A stretch of 37,364 bases of DNA from Clostridiales bacterium (GTDB lineage Bacteria > Bacillota > Clostridia > Christensenellales > Aristaeellaceae), in NCBI GenBank assembly GCA_015056055.1, contig SVHC01000028.1, positions 1 to 37,364 of the forward strand, given 5' to 3'. The notes beneath the pieces are model-generated. The model saw only the letters and a list, made by a program, of their open reading frames with translations, had not been told where the DNA came from and made no database searches. Position numbers and translations under genes: made by a program. The stretch's first letter is position 1, and each line of letters starts with the position of its first letter. Shown piece after piece: positions 8,521-16,914 of this stretch.

Positions 8521-10155
8521 ATGAGCGCAGATGAAAAGAAGCTTGCTGCAAAGAAAATATCATTAAAGAGGATTCAACAATTGTTTTTTCGGATGCAGTT
8601 TATACTAATTGTTTCGTTGGCTCTTATTTTGTGTGTTGCAGGAATTGCTATTAATATTCAGTTTGAAACGGAAAAGAGAGATCAAAATCTTCAGAATGTG
8701 GCAGAGACAATTGCGTATTCACCGATGCTGACCGGTAAAGGTACAGTGCATGCTGAAGATCAAGAGGTATTCTCGGAGTATCTCGATGCCTTGAAAGATA
8801 CTCTTGATGATATTGATGTTATTTCGGTAGTGAATAAAGATGGTATTCGTATGTACCATTCCAATCATGATTTGATTGGGACAAAATATGATGGTAATAT
8901 GCCCGATTTTGCAGCAAATACGAGGGGATACTATGCGGTGGACGAAAACGGACCTTCGGGAAGTCAACGCAGAGCCTATGCTGCTATCTATAATGCAAAC
9001 GGAGAATGCATTGGTGTGGTTATGGCAATTATGCTGATGAAGAATATTAACGATGAAACAGCGCAGATGTTGTTTATTTTTCTTATAATTACCGTTGTTG
9101 CTGTATTGATTGAAATGATTGTTGCGGATGAACTTTCGGGGCGGGTAAAAAAAAGCCTTATGGGATATGAGCCTGATGCATTTGCGGCAATGTACAAAAT
9201 CCGTGATAATATTCTGGAAACGCTGGCAGAAGGAATTCTTGCAATTGATTCCGAAGGAACTATACAATTTGCAAATGAATCTGCTGTACGCATGCTCTGT
9301 AACAATTCGTGGAACGGGCTGGTTGGGCAAAATGTAGATGTGATAGGTGATGAAATACTCTCTCGCATGGTTAGAAAGGGTAGTAAGGAACTGAACATCA
9401 ATCTCGCAAAAGCAGATATTATTCTGGATTGCGTACCTATCAGGGAAGAGGGACAAACGATTGGGGGAGTTGCTATTCTTCATAACCGTGCCGAATATGC
9501 GAAGTTGATGGAGGAACTTTCGGGAACGCGCTATCTTATCGATTCCATGAGAGCAAACAACCATGACTTTACCAATAAGCTGCATGTAATTTTGGGCCTT
9601 ATACAAATGGAGATGTATGAGGAAGCGATTTCGTACATTCAAAATATAACGATGGTGCAGCGGGAAAACATAAGTAAGATTATGAATGCCGTCAGTGAAC
9701 CTGCGGTTGCGGCACTTTTGATTGGTAAGATTGCGCGGGCGGCAGAGCTCAATATAGATTTCGTTCTGCACGAAGGGTGTTACTATTCGCAGACTGATTT
9801 GAAGTTGCCTTCGGAGATGCTTATAACAGTTATAGGCAATTTACTCGACAATGCTTTTGATGCTATGAATGAAAATAACGATTACGAAACCAAAAAAGAG
9901 CTGATGCTTGGGATTTATTCTAAGCCTGATGCAGTGTTGATTACTGTTGACGATACGGGAACGGGTATCAAAGAGGCATGCCTGGATTATATTTTTGAAA
10001 AAGGATATTCCACGAAAGGGGAAGGGCGAGGAACAGGGCTGTATCAGGTGAAAACGATGGTCGAAAATTTTGGCGGTAAAATTACTGTGGAATCGCAACT
10101 GGGTATAGGCACCTCTTTCGCGGTGAGCTTTACGAAAGGGAAAATGAATGTATAA
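8521..10155 (+). CDS. CitA/DcuS-family sensor histidine kinase
   Basis: A 544-residue membrane sensor. Helix 1 is at about residues 25-46, followed by an extracellular PDC/Cache-like ligand domain of about 135 residues, helix 2 at about 183-203, a cytoplasmic PAS domain (about 220-330), a SpoOB-type dimerisation helix with the phospho-acceptor in NNHDFTNKLH (His348), and an HATPase domain with NLLDNAFDA (N box), DDTGTGI and GRGTGLYQ. This architecture is that of kinases sensing citrate, C4-dicarboxylates and related acids. AAGGAGG lies upstream of the start. The stop overlaps the response regulator start by 8 bases. No C4-dicarboxylate or citrate transporter is adjacent, which is unusual for the family. 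Confidence 0.92.
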   Translation: MSADEKKLAAKKISLKRIQQLFFRMQFILIVSLALILCVAGIAINIQFETEKRDQNLQNVAETIAYSPMLTGKGTVHAEDQEVFSEYLDALKDTLDDIDVISVVNKDGIRMYHSNHDLIGTKYDGNMPDFAANTRGYYAVDENGPSGSQRRAYAAIYNANGECIGVVMAIMLMKNINDETAQMLFIFLIITVVAVLIEMIVADELSGRVKKSLMGYEPDAFAAMYKIRDNILETLAEGILAIDSEGTIQFANESAVRMLCNNSWNGLVGQNVDVIGDEILSRMVRKGSKELNINLAKADIILDCVPIREEGQTIGGVAILHNRAEYAKLMEELSGTRYLIDSMRANNHDFTNKLHVILGLIQMEMYEEAISYIQNITMVQRENISKIMNAVSEPAVAALLIGKIARAAELNIDFVLHEGCYYSQTDLKLPSEMLITVIGNLLDNAFDAMNENNDYETKKELMLGIYSKPDAVLITVDDTGTGIKEACLDYIFEKGYSTKGEGRGTGLYQVKTMVENFGGKITVESQLGIGTSFAVSFTKGKMNV

Positions 10156-10819
10156 GGTTTTGATTATAGAAGATGATCCTATGGTTGCAATGATAAATGA
10201 GCAATTTATAAAGAAAAACAAGAACTTTGAGATTGTTGGGAAGTTTGGCAACGGTGGGAGTGCGCTGGATTTTCTGGAAAATAATGCTGTAGATCTTGTG
10301 ATTCTGGATGTATATATGCCTAAAATGGATGGCTTTGAAATGCTCAGAAGAATTCGCAATAAGCAAATTGCGGTGGATGCCATTATGGTTACTGCGGCAA
10401 ATGATAGGGAAGCGTTGGAAGAAGCGCTGCATCTTGGTGTTGTAGATTATCTTGTAAAACCGTTTACGTTTGATCGTTTTCAGATGGCACTTGAAAAATA
10501 TATGGCTCAAAATAATGCGCTCAAAGATGTTGATACACTGAGCCAAAGGAGTATTGATCGCATTATTGATAATTTTCGGAAGAAGAGCGAGGAACTATTT
10601 CCGAAGGGGATTCAGGAACGTACTCTGATGTTGATTATGGAACATTTGAAAAGTAGCAGTGGTGTATGGCTTACGGGCGATGAAATTGCCGAAAAAACAG
10701 GTCTTACCGGTGTGACGATAAGGCGGTATATGAATTACCTTGCTGAAACGGGTAAGGTGACTGGTGAAATGAATTATGAAACCGGCGGCAGACCGTGTAT
10801 GCGGTATAAGATAGAATGA
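10148..10819 (+). CDS. CitB/DcuR-family response regulator
   Basis: 223 residues. The receiver domain (1-120) has acidic residues EDD at 8-10, the phospho-acceptor Asp54 in ILDVYMPKMDG, and the conserved Lys in VKPF. The C-terminal 60 residues form a winged HTH of the CitB/DpiA type (GDEIAEKTGLTGVTIRRYMNYL), followed by a basic tail with GGRP. It overlaps the end of the kinase gene, so the pair is translationally coupled. Targets probably include the divergent PQ-loop/SGNH-like pair or loci outside the window. Confidence 0.93.
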   Translation: MYKVLIIEDDPMVAMINEQFIKKNKNFEIVGKFGNGGSALDFLENNAVDLVILDVYMPKMDGFEMLRRIRNKQIAVDAIMVTAANDREALEEALHLGVVDYLVKPFTFDRFQMALEKYMAQNNALKDVDTLSQRSIDRIIDNFRKKSEELFPKGIQERTLMLIMEHLKSSSGVWLTGDEIAEKTGLTGVTIRRYMNYLAETGKVTGEMNYETGGRPCMRYKIE

Positions 10820-10832
10820 ATGCAAGATGCAG

Positions 10833-10877
10833 TTGTCAAGAACTTTACTTGACAAGTCTCTTGCTTGCGTGTATACT
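10833..10877 (+). promoter_or_regulatory. Strong sigma-A promoter of the ylxM-ffh operon with overlapping palindrome
   Basis: TTGACA (10849-10854), a 17-base spacer and TATACT (10872-10877): a near-consensus promoter 35 bases before the ylxM start. An 8-bp inverted repeat TTGTCAAG / CTTGACAA (10833-10840 and 10848-10855) overlaps the -35, and a third TGTCAAG sits at 10879-10885. The palindrome could be an operator, or a weak terminator for the upstream two-component genes (it has no T tail). Confidence 0.85.
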
Positions 10878-10912
10878 ATGTCAAGTGGAAAAGCTTTGCA
10901 GGGGGCGAGTGT

Positions 10913-11263
10913 GTGGAGGAGATCATTGAGCTTGGCTGGCTCCTGGATTTTTACGGTCCGCTGCTCACTGAAAAGCGCCGCCAGATCGTCGACATGCGTG
11001 TGAATGAGGATATGACGCTTGCCGAGATCGCCGAAACCTGCCAGATGACGCGTCAGGGTGCATACGATGCATTTGCACAGGCGCGCAAGCAACTGAAAGA
11101 ATATGAGAATGCGCTCGGTCTTCTGGAGCGCTACCGCAAAATTCATGCGGAATTGGATAAATGCCTGGAAGCGCTGGAAGGCGTGAAGGCAACCCCGGAA
11201 ACGCAAACGGCTCTGGATGAAGCCAGACGCGCTCTCGGGCAGATTGAGAGGATAGAGAGGTGA
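10913..11263 (+). CDS. ylxM: YlxM-family putative DNA-binding protein of the SRP operon
   Basis: 116 residues from the GTG at 10913. The GGGGG at 10901-10905 is the likely binding site. A longer TTG frame from 10865 would run through the promoter, so it is rejected. LLDFYGPLLTEKRRQIVDM followed by an HTH (LAEIAETCQMTRQGAYDAFAQ) is the hallmark of UPF0122/YlxM, a sigma-70 region 4-like fold. The rest is a coiled coil (about 60-116). YlxM is almost always found next to ffh in Firmicutes and is thought to influence SRP function or expression. The 6-bp spacing to ffh supports co-transcription. Confidence 0.93.
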   Translation: MEEIIELGWLLDFYGPLLTEKRRQIVDMRVNEDMTLAEIAETCQMTRQGAYDAFAQARKQLKEYENALGLLERYRKIHAELDKCLEALEGVKATPETQTALDEARRALGQIERIER

Positions 11264-11269
11264 CCGCCC

Positions 11270-12613
11270 GTGGCATTTGAAGGATTAAGTGAAAAATTGC
11301 AAAATGCTTTTAAAAAGCTGGGCAGCAAGGGTCGGCTTACCGAGCAGGATGTCAAAACGGCAATGCGCGAAGTGCGCATGGCTCTTCTCGAAGCTGACGT
11401 TAACTATAAAGTAGTAAAAGACTTTGTCGCCACGGTTACGGAGCGCGCGGTAGGCGAGGATATCATAAAGAGCCTCACTCCCGGTCAGCAGGTCATCAAG
11501 ATCGTAAACGAAGAGCTGACCAAGCTCATGGGCGGTTCCAGCGCAAGGCTGACCTACTCTCCGCAGAATCCCACCATCTACATGCTGTGCGGTCTGCAGG
11601 GTGCAGGTAAAACGACGATGGCCGGTAAGCTCGGCTACATGTTCAAGAAGCAGGGCAAAAAGCCGCTTCTGGTAGCGTGTGACGTTTACCGTCCGGCTGC
11701 TATCAAGCAGCTGCAGGTCGTTGGCGAAACCGCAGGCGTTGAGGTTTTCGAACGCGGACAGGGCAATCCGGTTGAGATTGCAAAGCAGGCAATCGAGTAT
11801 GCACGCTATTATGGCCGCGACCTTGTGATCATCGATACCGCCGGTCGTCTGCATATCGACGAAAACCTGATGCAGGAACTGCGCGATGTGCGCGATACCG
11901 TAAAGCCGCAGGAAATCCTCCTGGTTGTCGACGCGATGACCGGTCAGGATGCGGTAAACGTTTCGGATACATTCAATAAGGAACTCGGCGTTGACGGCGT
12001 TATCCTTACCAAGCTCGACGGTGATACCCGCGGCGGTGCTGCGATTTCCGTCAAGGCTGTTACCGGAAAGCCCATCAAGCTCATCGGTACCGGTGAAAAG
12101 GTTACCGAGCCCGAGGTTTTCCACCCCGACCGTATGGCTTCCCGAATCCTCGGCATGGGCGACGTGCTCTCCCTGATCGAGAAGGCGGAAAATACGATCG
12201 ATGAAACTTCCGCAAAGGATCTCGAGCGCAAGATGCGCACGCAGTCCTTTACGCTGGAAGATTATCTGGAGCAGATGGGACAGCTTTCCAAGATGGGAAG
12301 CCTTACCGACGTTCTGAAAATGATCCCCGGTCTTGGTACCAAAATCAAGGACATTGACATCGACGAGGATAAGCTCGTCAAGGCGCAGAAGAAGAATGAA
12401 GCAATCATTCTTTCCATGACCCGCATGGAGCGTCGCAATCCCGATATCCTGAACGCCAGCAGAAAGCGCCGCATTGCAGCAGGCAGCGGCACTACTGTGC
12501 AGGAAGTAAACCTTCTTCTCAAGCAGTTTGAGCAGGCTCGCAGCATGATGAAGCAGTTTATGGGCGGTATGCGCGGCAAGAAGCGCATGAAGATGCCGTT
12601 TGGCATGAAGTGA
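11270..12613 (+). CDS. ffh: Signal recognition particle GTPase Ffh
   Basis: 447 residues, full length for the family. The N domain (1-90) includes ALLEADVN. The G domain has the P-loop GLQGAGKTT (from residue 108), DTAGR, and TKLDGD as the G4 element. The methionine-rich M domain (about 300-447) ends in MKQFMGGMRGKKRMKMPFGM and binds 4.5S/SRP RNA and signal peptides. It directs nascent membrane and secreted proteins to FtsY/SecYEG. The start is the GTG at 11270, 6 bases after ylxM. It heads the conserved string to rpsP, khpA, rimM and trmD. Confidence 0.97.
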   Translation: MAFEGLSEKLQNAFKKLGSKGRLTEQDVKTAMREVRMALLEADVNYKVVKDFVATVTERAVGEDIIKSLTPGQQVIKIVNEELTKLMGGSSARLTYSPQNPTIYMLCGLQGAGKTTMAGKLGYMFKKQGKKPLLVACDVYRPAAIKQLQVVGETAGVEVFERGQGNPVEIAKQAIEYARYYGRDLVIIDTAGRLHIDENLMQELRDVRDTVKPQEILLVVDAMTGQDAVNVSDTFNKELGVDGVILTKLDGDTRGGAAISVKAVTGKPIKLIGTGEKVTEPEVFHPDRMASRILGMGDVLSLIEKAENTIDETSAKDLERKMRTQSFTLEDYLEQMGQLSKMGSLTDVLKMIPGLGTKIKDIDIDEDKLVKAQKKNEAIILSMTRMERRNPDILNASRKRRIAAGSGTTVQEVNLLLKQFEQARSMMKQFMGGMRGKKRMKMPFGMK

Positions 12614-12680
12614 TCCATAGGAGTCTAATTGATTCTTTAGGATATATACAACTCAACAACACATTTGGGAGGAAACAACA

Positions 12681-12920
12681 ATGGTCAAGATTCGCCTCAA
12701 GCGTATGGGCATGAAGAAAAAGCCCTTCTACCGCATCGTTATCACCGACAGCCGTTCCCCGCGCGATGGCGCTTTCATCGAGGAGATCGGTTACTACAAT
12801 CCGCTGGTAAACCCGGCTGAAATCAAGGTTGACGGCGAGCGCGCCAAGTACTGGCTCGGCGTTGGCGCACAGCCCAGCGACACCGTTCGCGCTCTGCTCA
12901 AGAAGGGCGGCGCTCTGTAA
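12681..12920 (+). CDS. rpsP: 30S ribosomal protein S16
   Basis: 79 residues, normal length. It begins [20 protein letters not shown] and has [19 protein letters not shown], both diagnostic of bS16. The binding site is GGGAGGAAA. It sits 67 bp after ffh and 24 bp before khpA, the standard arrangement. The 5' gap contains TTGATT and TATATA-like words that could be a weak internal promoter. Confidence 0.98.
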   Translation: MVKIRLKRMGMKKKPFYRIVITDSRSPRDGAFIEEIGYYNPLVNPAEIKVDGERAKYWLGVGAQPSDTVRALLKKGGAL

Positions 12921-12944
12921 GCGTCTGCGACTGGAGGCAGCGCC

Positions 12945-13172
12945 ATGCAGGAGTTGGTCAAGTACATTGCCCAGGCCATGGTAGAAAAGCCTGAAGCAGT
13001 CGAAGTTACGCTGACCGAGAAGGACAACGAATTCGTCGTGCATCTGCAGGTGGATCCCGATGATATGGGCAAGGTTATCGGCAAGCAGGGCCGCATCGCA
13101 AAAGCGATCCGTACTGTCGTAAAGGCAGCATCGCCCAAGAACGAAAAGCCTTATTTCGTCGAAATTCAGTAA
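12945..13172 (+). CDS. khpA: KH-domain RNA-binding protein KhpA
   Basis: 75 residues forming a single type II KH domain. The RNA-binding GxxG loop is in GKVIGKQGRIAKAIR, at about residues 45-59. The Firmicutes homologue (YlqC/KhpA) forms a complex with KhpB/Jag and affects cell division, elongation and small RNA function. Placement between rpsP and rimM is the conserved one. The start is preceded by CTGGAGGC. Confidence 0.95.
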   Translation: MQELVKYIAQAMVEKPEAVEVTLTEKDNEFVVHLQVDPDDMGKVIGKQGRIAKAIRTVVKAASPKNEKPYFVEIQ

Positions 13173-13368
13173 GGTACGGGCGGCTGGGGAACCGGCTGTC
13201 CGCCCGCCGCAAAGGCGGAATTTATGAAGCTTTCCTGCATGTCGGGAAGGCTCATTCTTCATTCGAGAAGTCTTATGACTGCATTCGATTCGCATGCGTG
13301 AGGAAATGCGGCAGCGCCGCCCTTACGCACGCAGGATCGTTTTTGCCATTTTGGGGGAGGAGCGCAAC
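13173..13368 (+). promoter_or_regulatory. Structured 196-bp spacer before rimM
   Basis: No gene is seen here. The spacer is much longer than the others in this operon and is rich in pairing sequence. One hairpin lies at about 13178-13205 (GGGCGG with CCGCCC and an inner CTGG/CCGG). A second has arms at 13296-13303 and 13321-13328 (8 bp with one G:U) enclosing GCGGC-AGC-GCCGC. A T-rich stretch follows at 13340-13352. It could be a leader or attenuator between khpA and rimM-trmD. It does not match any riboswitch class I can recognise by eye. Confidence 0.45.
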
Positions 13369-13896
13369 ATGCTCGACGCGTATCTTGTGATTGGCGAGGT
13401 ATTGAAACCGCAGGGCGTACGCGGTGAGATTAAAGTACGGCCGCTGACCTCGGACCCGGAGCGTTTTTACGACCTGGAACAGGTCTTTTTCAAAAAGGGA
13501 CAGGATTATAATGCCTGTGAAGTGGAAGCCTGCCGCGTAAGCGACGAGGCGGTATTTTTGAAGCTGGACGGCGTGAATGATCGCGATGCAGCGGAAATGC
13601 TGCGCGGTCAGATGCTCTATGTAGACAGGGAAAATGCCGTGGAGCTGTCTGAAGATGAGAACTTCATCGTTGATTTGATCGGATGCATCGGTACGGATAC
13701 CAATGGCCGCGAAATCGGAAAACTGGTGGACGTTATGCAGCCGGGCGGAAACGATGTGTATATATTTAAAGGTGCGCTGGGCGAGGTTCTTGTGCCTGCG
13801 CTGCGCAGTGTTGTATTAAAGGTGGATGTTCACAGCAAGACCATGCTGCTGGATGCAAAGCGCCTTGGCGAGGTGGCTGTTTTCGATGAAAATTAA
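13369..13896 (+). CDS. rimM: Ribosome maturation factor RimM
   Basis: 175 residues from the ATG at 13369 (GGGGGAGGAG upstream). The N-terminal domain opens LVIGEVLKPQGVRGEIKVRPLTSDPERF, the RimM signature. The C-terminal half is a PRC-barrel (NFIVDLIGCIGTD and a later VYIFKG strand). RimM binds S19 and assists 30S head assembly. A longer in-frame start at 13294 is rejected because it has no binding site and would translate the structured spacer. Its stop overlaps the trmD start by 11 bases. Confidence 0.95.
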   Translation: MLDAYLVIGEVLKPQGVRGEIKVRPLTSDPERFYDLEQVFFKKGQDYNACEVEACRVSDEAVFLKLDGVNDRDAAEMLRGQMLYVDRENAVELSEDENFIVDLIGCIGTDTNGREIGKLVDVMQPGGNDVYIFKGALGEVLVPALRSVVLKVDVHSKTMLLDAKRLGEVAVFDEN

Positions 13897-14647
13897 GGTG
13901 CTCACTACGTTCCCGGAAATGATTCGACCGGTGGTATCGCAAAGCATACTGGGACGAGCTATGGAAAACGGCCTTATTTCCATCGAAGCGATTGATATTC
14001 GCCCCTATGCGGAAAATAAGCATCACAATACGGATGATTATCCCTTCGGCGGCGGCGCAGGAATGGTAATGATGGCTCAGCCGATTGTGTCTGCTTTCCG
14101 CGAAGCACAGGGCGAGGATTTTAAGGGCAAGCGCATCTATATGTCGCCCAAGGGGCAGACGCTTACGCAGAAAAAGGCGGAGGAGCTTGCAAAAGAGCCG
14201 GAGCTGATTTTTCTGTGCGGTCATTATGAGGGCGTTGACCAAAGGGCAATTGACCTTTGCATTGATGAGGAACTTTCCATCGGCGATTATGTGCTTACGG
14301 GCGGCGAAATGGCGGCTCTCGTGGTCATTGATGCCGTGGCCCGCCTGATTCCGGGTGTTCTGGGCAGCGAGGAATCTCCGGTGGATGAGAGCTTTTCTTC
14401 GGGTCTTTTGGAATATCCGCAGTATACCAGACCGCGCTCTTTTGAAGGTATGGAAGTGCCGGAAGTGCTTCTGAGCGGAAACCATGCGCTGATTAACAAA
14501 TGGCGCCGCGAGGAATCCATCCGCATTACTTACGAAAGAAGACCGGAGATGCTTTCCGGTATTGAGCTGAATAAAAAGGAACGCGCATTTCTGGATGCGC
14601 TGATTCGCGAAAAAGAGGAAGGGGACAACAACCATGCAGACGATTGA
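13886..14647 (+). CDS. trmD: tRNA (guanine37-N1)-methyltransferase TrmD
   Basis: 253 residues, usual length. It starts MKIKVLTTFPEMI inside the end of rimM. The SPOUT trefoil-knot SAM site is visible as PFGGGAGMVM, then LCGHYEGVDQR, then SIGDYVLTGGE. The C-terminal RRPEML segment belongs to the tRNA-binding domain. It methylates G37 next to the anticodon, preventing +1 frameshifts. The last 14 bases overlap trpS. In most Firmicutes the next gene is rplS; here it is trpS. Confidence 0.97.
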   Translation: MKIKVLTTFPEMIRPVVSQSILGRAMENGLISIEAIDIRPYAENKHHNTDDYPFGGGAGMVMMAQPIVSAFREAQGEDFKGKRIYMSPKGQTLTQKKAEELAKEPELIFLCGHYEGVDQRAIDLCIDEELSIGDYVLTGGEMAALVVIDAVARLIPGVLGSEESPVDESFSSGLLEYPQYTRPRSFEGMEVPEVLLSGNHALINKWRREESIRITYERRPEMLSGIELNKKERAFLDALIREKEEGDNNHADD

Positions 14648-15644
14648 AAAGAAAAAGACGGTATTTTCGGGCATTCAGCCTACCGGTAATCTGCATCTGG
14701 GTAACTATATTGGCGCTCTGCGCAATTTCGGACCGCTGCAGGAGGAATACAATTGCCTGTATTCCATCGTAGACCTTCATGCAATCACTGTCCGCCAGAA
14801 TCCCACCGAGCTTCGCCAGAACTGCCTGAAACTGATGAGCCTGTATCTGGCATGCGGTCTTGATCCGCAGAAGAGCCTGATCTATTTCCAGTCCCACGTG
14901 GCTGCACATTCCGAGCTTGCATGGATTCTGAACTGCTATACCTATATGGGAGAGCTTTCCCGCATGACGCAGTTCAAGGACAAGTCCCAGAAGCATGCTG
15001 AAAACATCAACGTCGGTCTGTTTGCATATCCCGATCTGATGGCTGCAGATATCCTTCTGTACCAGACGGATCTGGTTCCGGTCGGAAACGACCAGAAGCA
15101 GCATATCGAGCTGACCCGTGACGTTGCCGAGCGCTTCAACTCTGTCTACGGCGATGTATTCACCGTTCCGCAGCCGCTGATTGGTAAGGTTGGCGCACGC
15201 GTTATGAGCCTTTCCGATCCGAACCGCAAGATGAGCAAGTCCGATCCCGAGGATACCTTCATTGCAATCCTGGATGATCCGGCTATCATCCGCAAGAAGG
15301 TTCGCCGCGCGGTGACCGATTCCGAGGCTCTGGTAAAGTTCGATGTAGAGAACAAGCCCGGCGTATCCAACCTGATGAGCATTTATTCCGCAGTGACCGG
15401 AAAGGCTTTTGACGCTATTGAGGCTGAATTTGAGGGTCAGGGCTACGGCACCTTTAAGGATGCAGTTGCCGATGCAGTTATCGCAGAGCTTGAGCCCATC
15501 CAGAACCGCTATAAGCAGATCAGTGCCGATAAGGCATACCTCAACGAGGTTATGACCAGCGGTGCCGAGCGCGCAGCCAAGATTGCTGCACGCACGATGA
15601 GCAAGGTTCGCCGTAAGGTGGGTCTGGCTCCCACTCAGCTGTAA
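14634..15644 (+). CDS. trpS: Tryptophanyl-tRNA synthetase
   Basis: 336 residues, a normal bacterial TrpRS (class Ic). The HIGH-equivalent HLGN is at residues 21-24 after GIQPTGNL, and KMSKS is at 199-203. It charges tRNA-Trp in the cytoplasm. It overlaps the end of trmD, so translation is probably coupled. No T-box leader is present, as expected for an internal gene, so it is likely expressed constitutively with the ribosome-related operon. Confidence 0.97.
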   Translation: MQTIEKKKTVFSGIQPTGNLHLGNYIGALRNFGPLQEEYNCLYSIVDLHAITVRQNPTELRQNCLKLMSLYLACGLDPQKSLIYFQSHVAAHSELAWILNCYTYMGELSRMTQFKDKSQKHAENINVGLFAYPDLMAADILLYQTDLVPVGNDQKQHIELTRDVAERFNSVYGDVFTVPQPLIGKVGARVMSLSDPNRKMSKSDPEDTFIAILDDPAIIRKKVRRAVTDSEALVKFDVENKPGVSNLMSIYSAVTGKAFDAIEAEFEGQGYGTFKDAVADAVIAELEPIQNRYKQISADKAYLNEVMTSGAERAAKIAARTMSKVRRKVGLAPTQL

Positions 15645-15663
15645 TCCGGTGAAAAGTACATAT

Positions 15664-16908
15664 ATGGAAAGCTATACGCTTGAACGCGCCGTGGACTGGA
15701 TACACGGCGCGCGTTATCAAGGTCAGAAAAACGGACTGGAAAATACACGCGCACTGCTGAAGGAACTTGGCAATCCGCAGGAGAGCCTCAAAATGGTTCA
15801 TGTTGCGGGTACGAACGGAAAAGGCTCCGTTTGTTCCATGATTGAGCGCGTACTGCGCGAATGCGGATACAAAACGGGTCTGTATACTTCGCCGTATCTG
15901 TGCGAATATGCCGAGCGTGTGCGCATTGACGGCGTGCCGATGGAGGATGAAGCGCTTCTTGCGGTGATTCTGCGCGTTAAGGACGCGGCGGAAATGCTGG
16001 TAGAGCGCGGAATCTGCCCGACAGCATTTGAACTCGGAACTGCGATTGCATTTCTTGCTTTCAAAGAGGCGGGCGTGGATTATGCTGTGATTGAGGTCGG
16101 AATCGGCGGCAGGCTGGATTCTACCAACGTGATTACACCCTGCGCCTGCGCAATTGCTGCTATTGGTATTGACCATACCAAAACACTTGGCAATACTATC
16201 GAGGAGATTGCGTCCGAAAAGGCAGGCATCATAAAGCCGGGTATTCCCGTGGCAATCCATCCGGCAAACGGACGGGTGATGCATGTGTTTGAGAATGCAG
16301 CTGCGGAGCGCGGCGCTCATCTGGACCGAGTGGAGATGCCGGAGATTCTTTCGGAAAATGCCCGTGGAGCGGCTTTTTGCTTCCGTGGAGAGGAATATTC
16401 CATCGGACTTCCGGGAAGATACCAGATTGAAAATGCGGCGCTTGCGATTGCGACGCTGAAGCTTCTGGGCATCACAGATCAGAAGGCATTGCATGCCGGA
16501 ATTGAAAAGGCAAAATGGCATTGCCGGTTGGAATGGGTGAAGGGTGTTCTGATTGACGGAGCACACAATCCGCAGGGTGCGCAGATGCTGGCAGAATTCC
16601 TGGAAAAACATGTTTCTGGAAAACGCACTCTGGTAGTCGGTATGATGCATGATAAGGACATCAGCGAATGCGTGCCGCATTTCAGCCGCGTGGCTGACAG
16701 AGTAATTGCAACGCAGATTGATGATCCGCGCGCAGCAAACGCGCAGGAACTGGCAGAGATGTTCGCGAATGCGGAAGCGGTGCCGAATGTGAAAGCGGCA
16801 ATTGAAACTGCGCTGGCGGATGACAGCACGGTAATCGTGTGCGGCTCTTTGTATCTGGCGGGAGAAGCACGGGCGATTCTTTGCCCGGGCGAACGACTGA
16901 GTTTGTAG
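15664..16908 (+). CDS. folC: Folylpolyglutamate synthase / dihydrofolate synthase
   Basis: 414 residues from the ATG at 15664; a GTG at 15649 would add five residues. The Mur-ligase-like ATP loop is GTNGKGS (from residue 49), followed by the SPYLCEYAERVRIDG substrate loop typical of FolC. Later come VEVGIGGRLDSTNV, IGIDH and a C-terminal ligase domain with DGAHNPQGA. It adds glutamate to dihydropteroate and folates. It follows trpS after a few bases and has only a weak binding site (GGTG), suggesting coupling. Confidence 0.95.
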   Translation: MESYTLERAVDWIHGARYQGQKNGLENTRALLKELGNPQESLKMVHVAGTNGKGSVCSMIERVLRECGYKTGLYTSPYLCEYAERVRIDGVPMEDEALLAVILRVKDAAEMLVERGICPTAFELGTAIAFLAFKEAGVDYAVIEVGIGGRLDSTNVITPCACAIAAIGIDHTKTLGNTIEEIASEKAGIIKPGIPVAIHPANGRVMHVFENAAAERGAHLDRVEMPEILSENARGAAFCFRGEEYSIGLPGRYQIENAALAIATLKLLGITDQKALHAGIEKAKWHCRLEWVKGVLIDGAHNPQGAQMLAEFLEKHVSGKRTLVVGMMHDKDISECVPHFSRVADRVIATQIDDPRAANAQELAEMFANAEAVPNVKAAIETALADDSTVIVCGSLYLAGEARAILCPGERLSL

Positions 16909-16914
16909 GAATAT

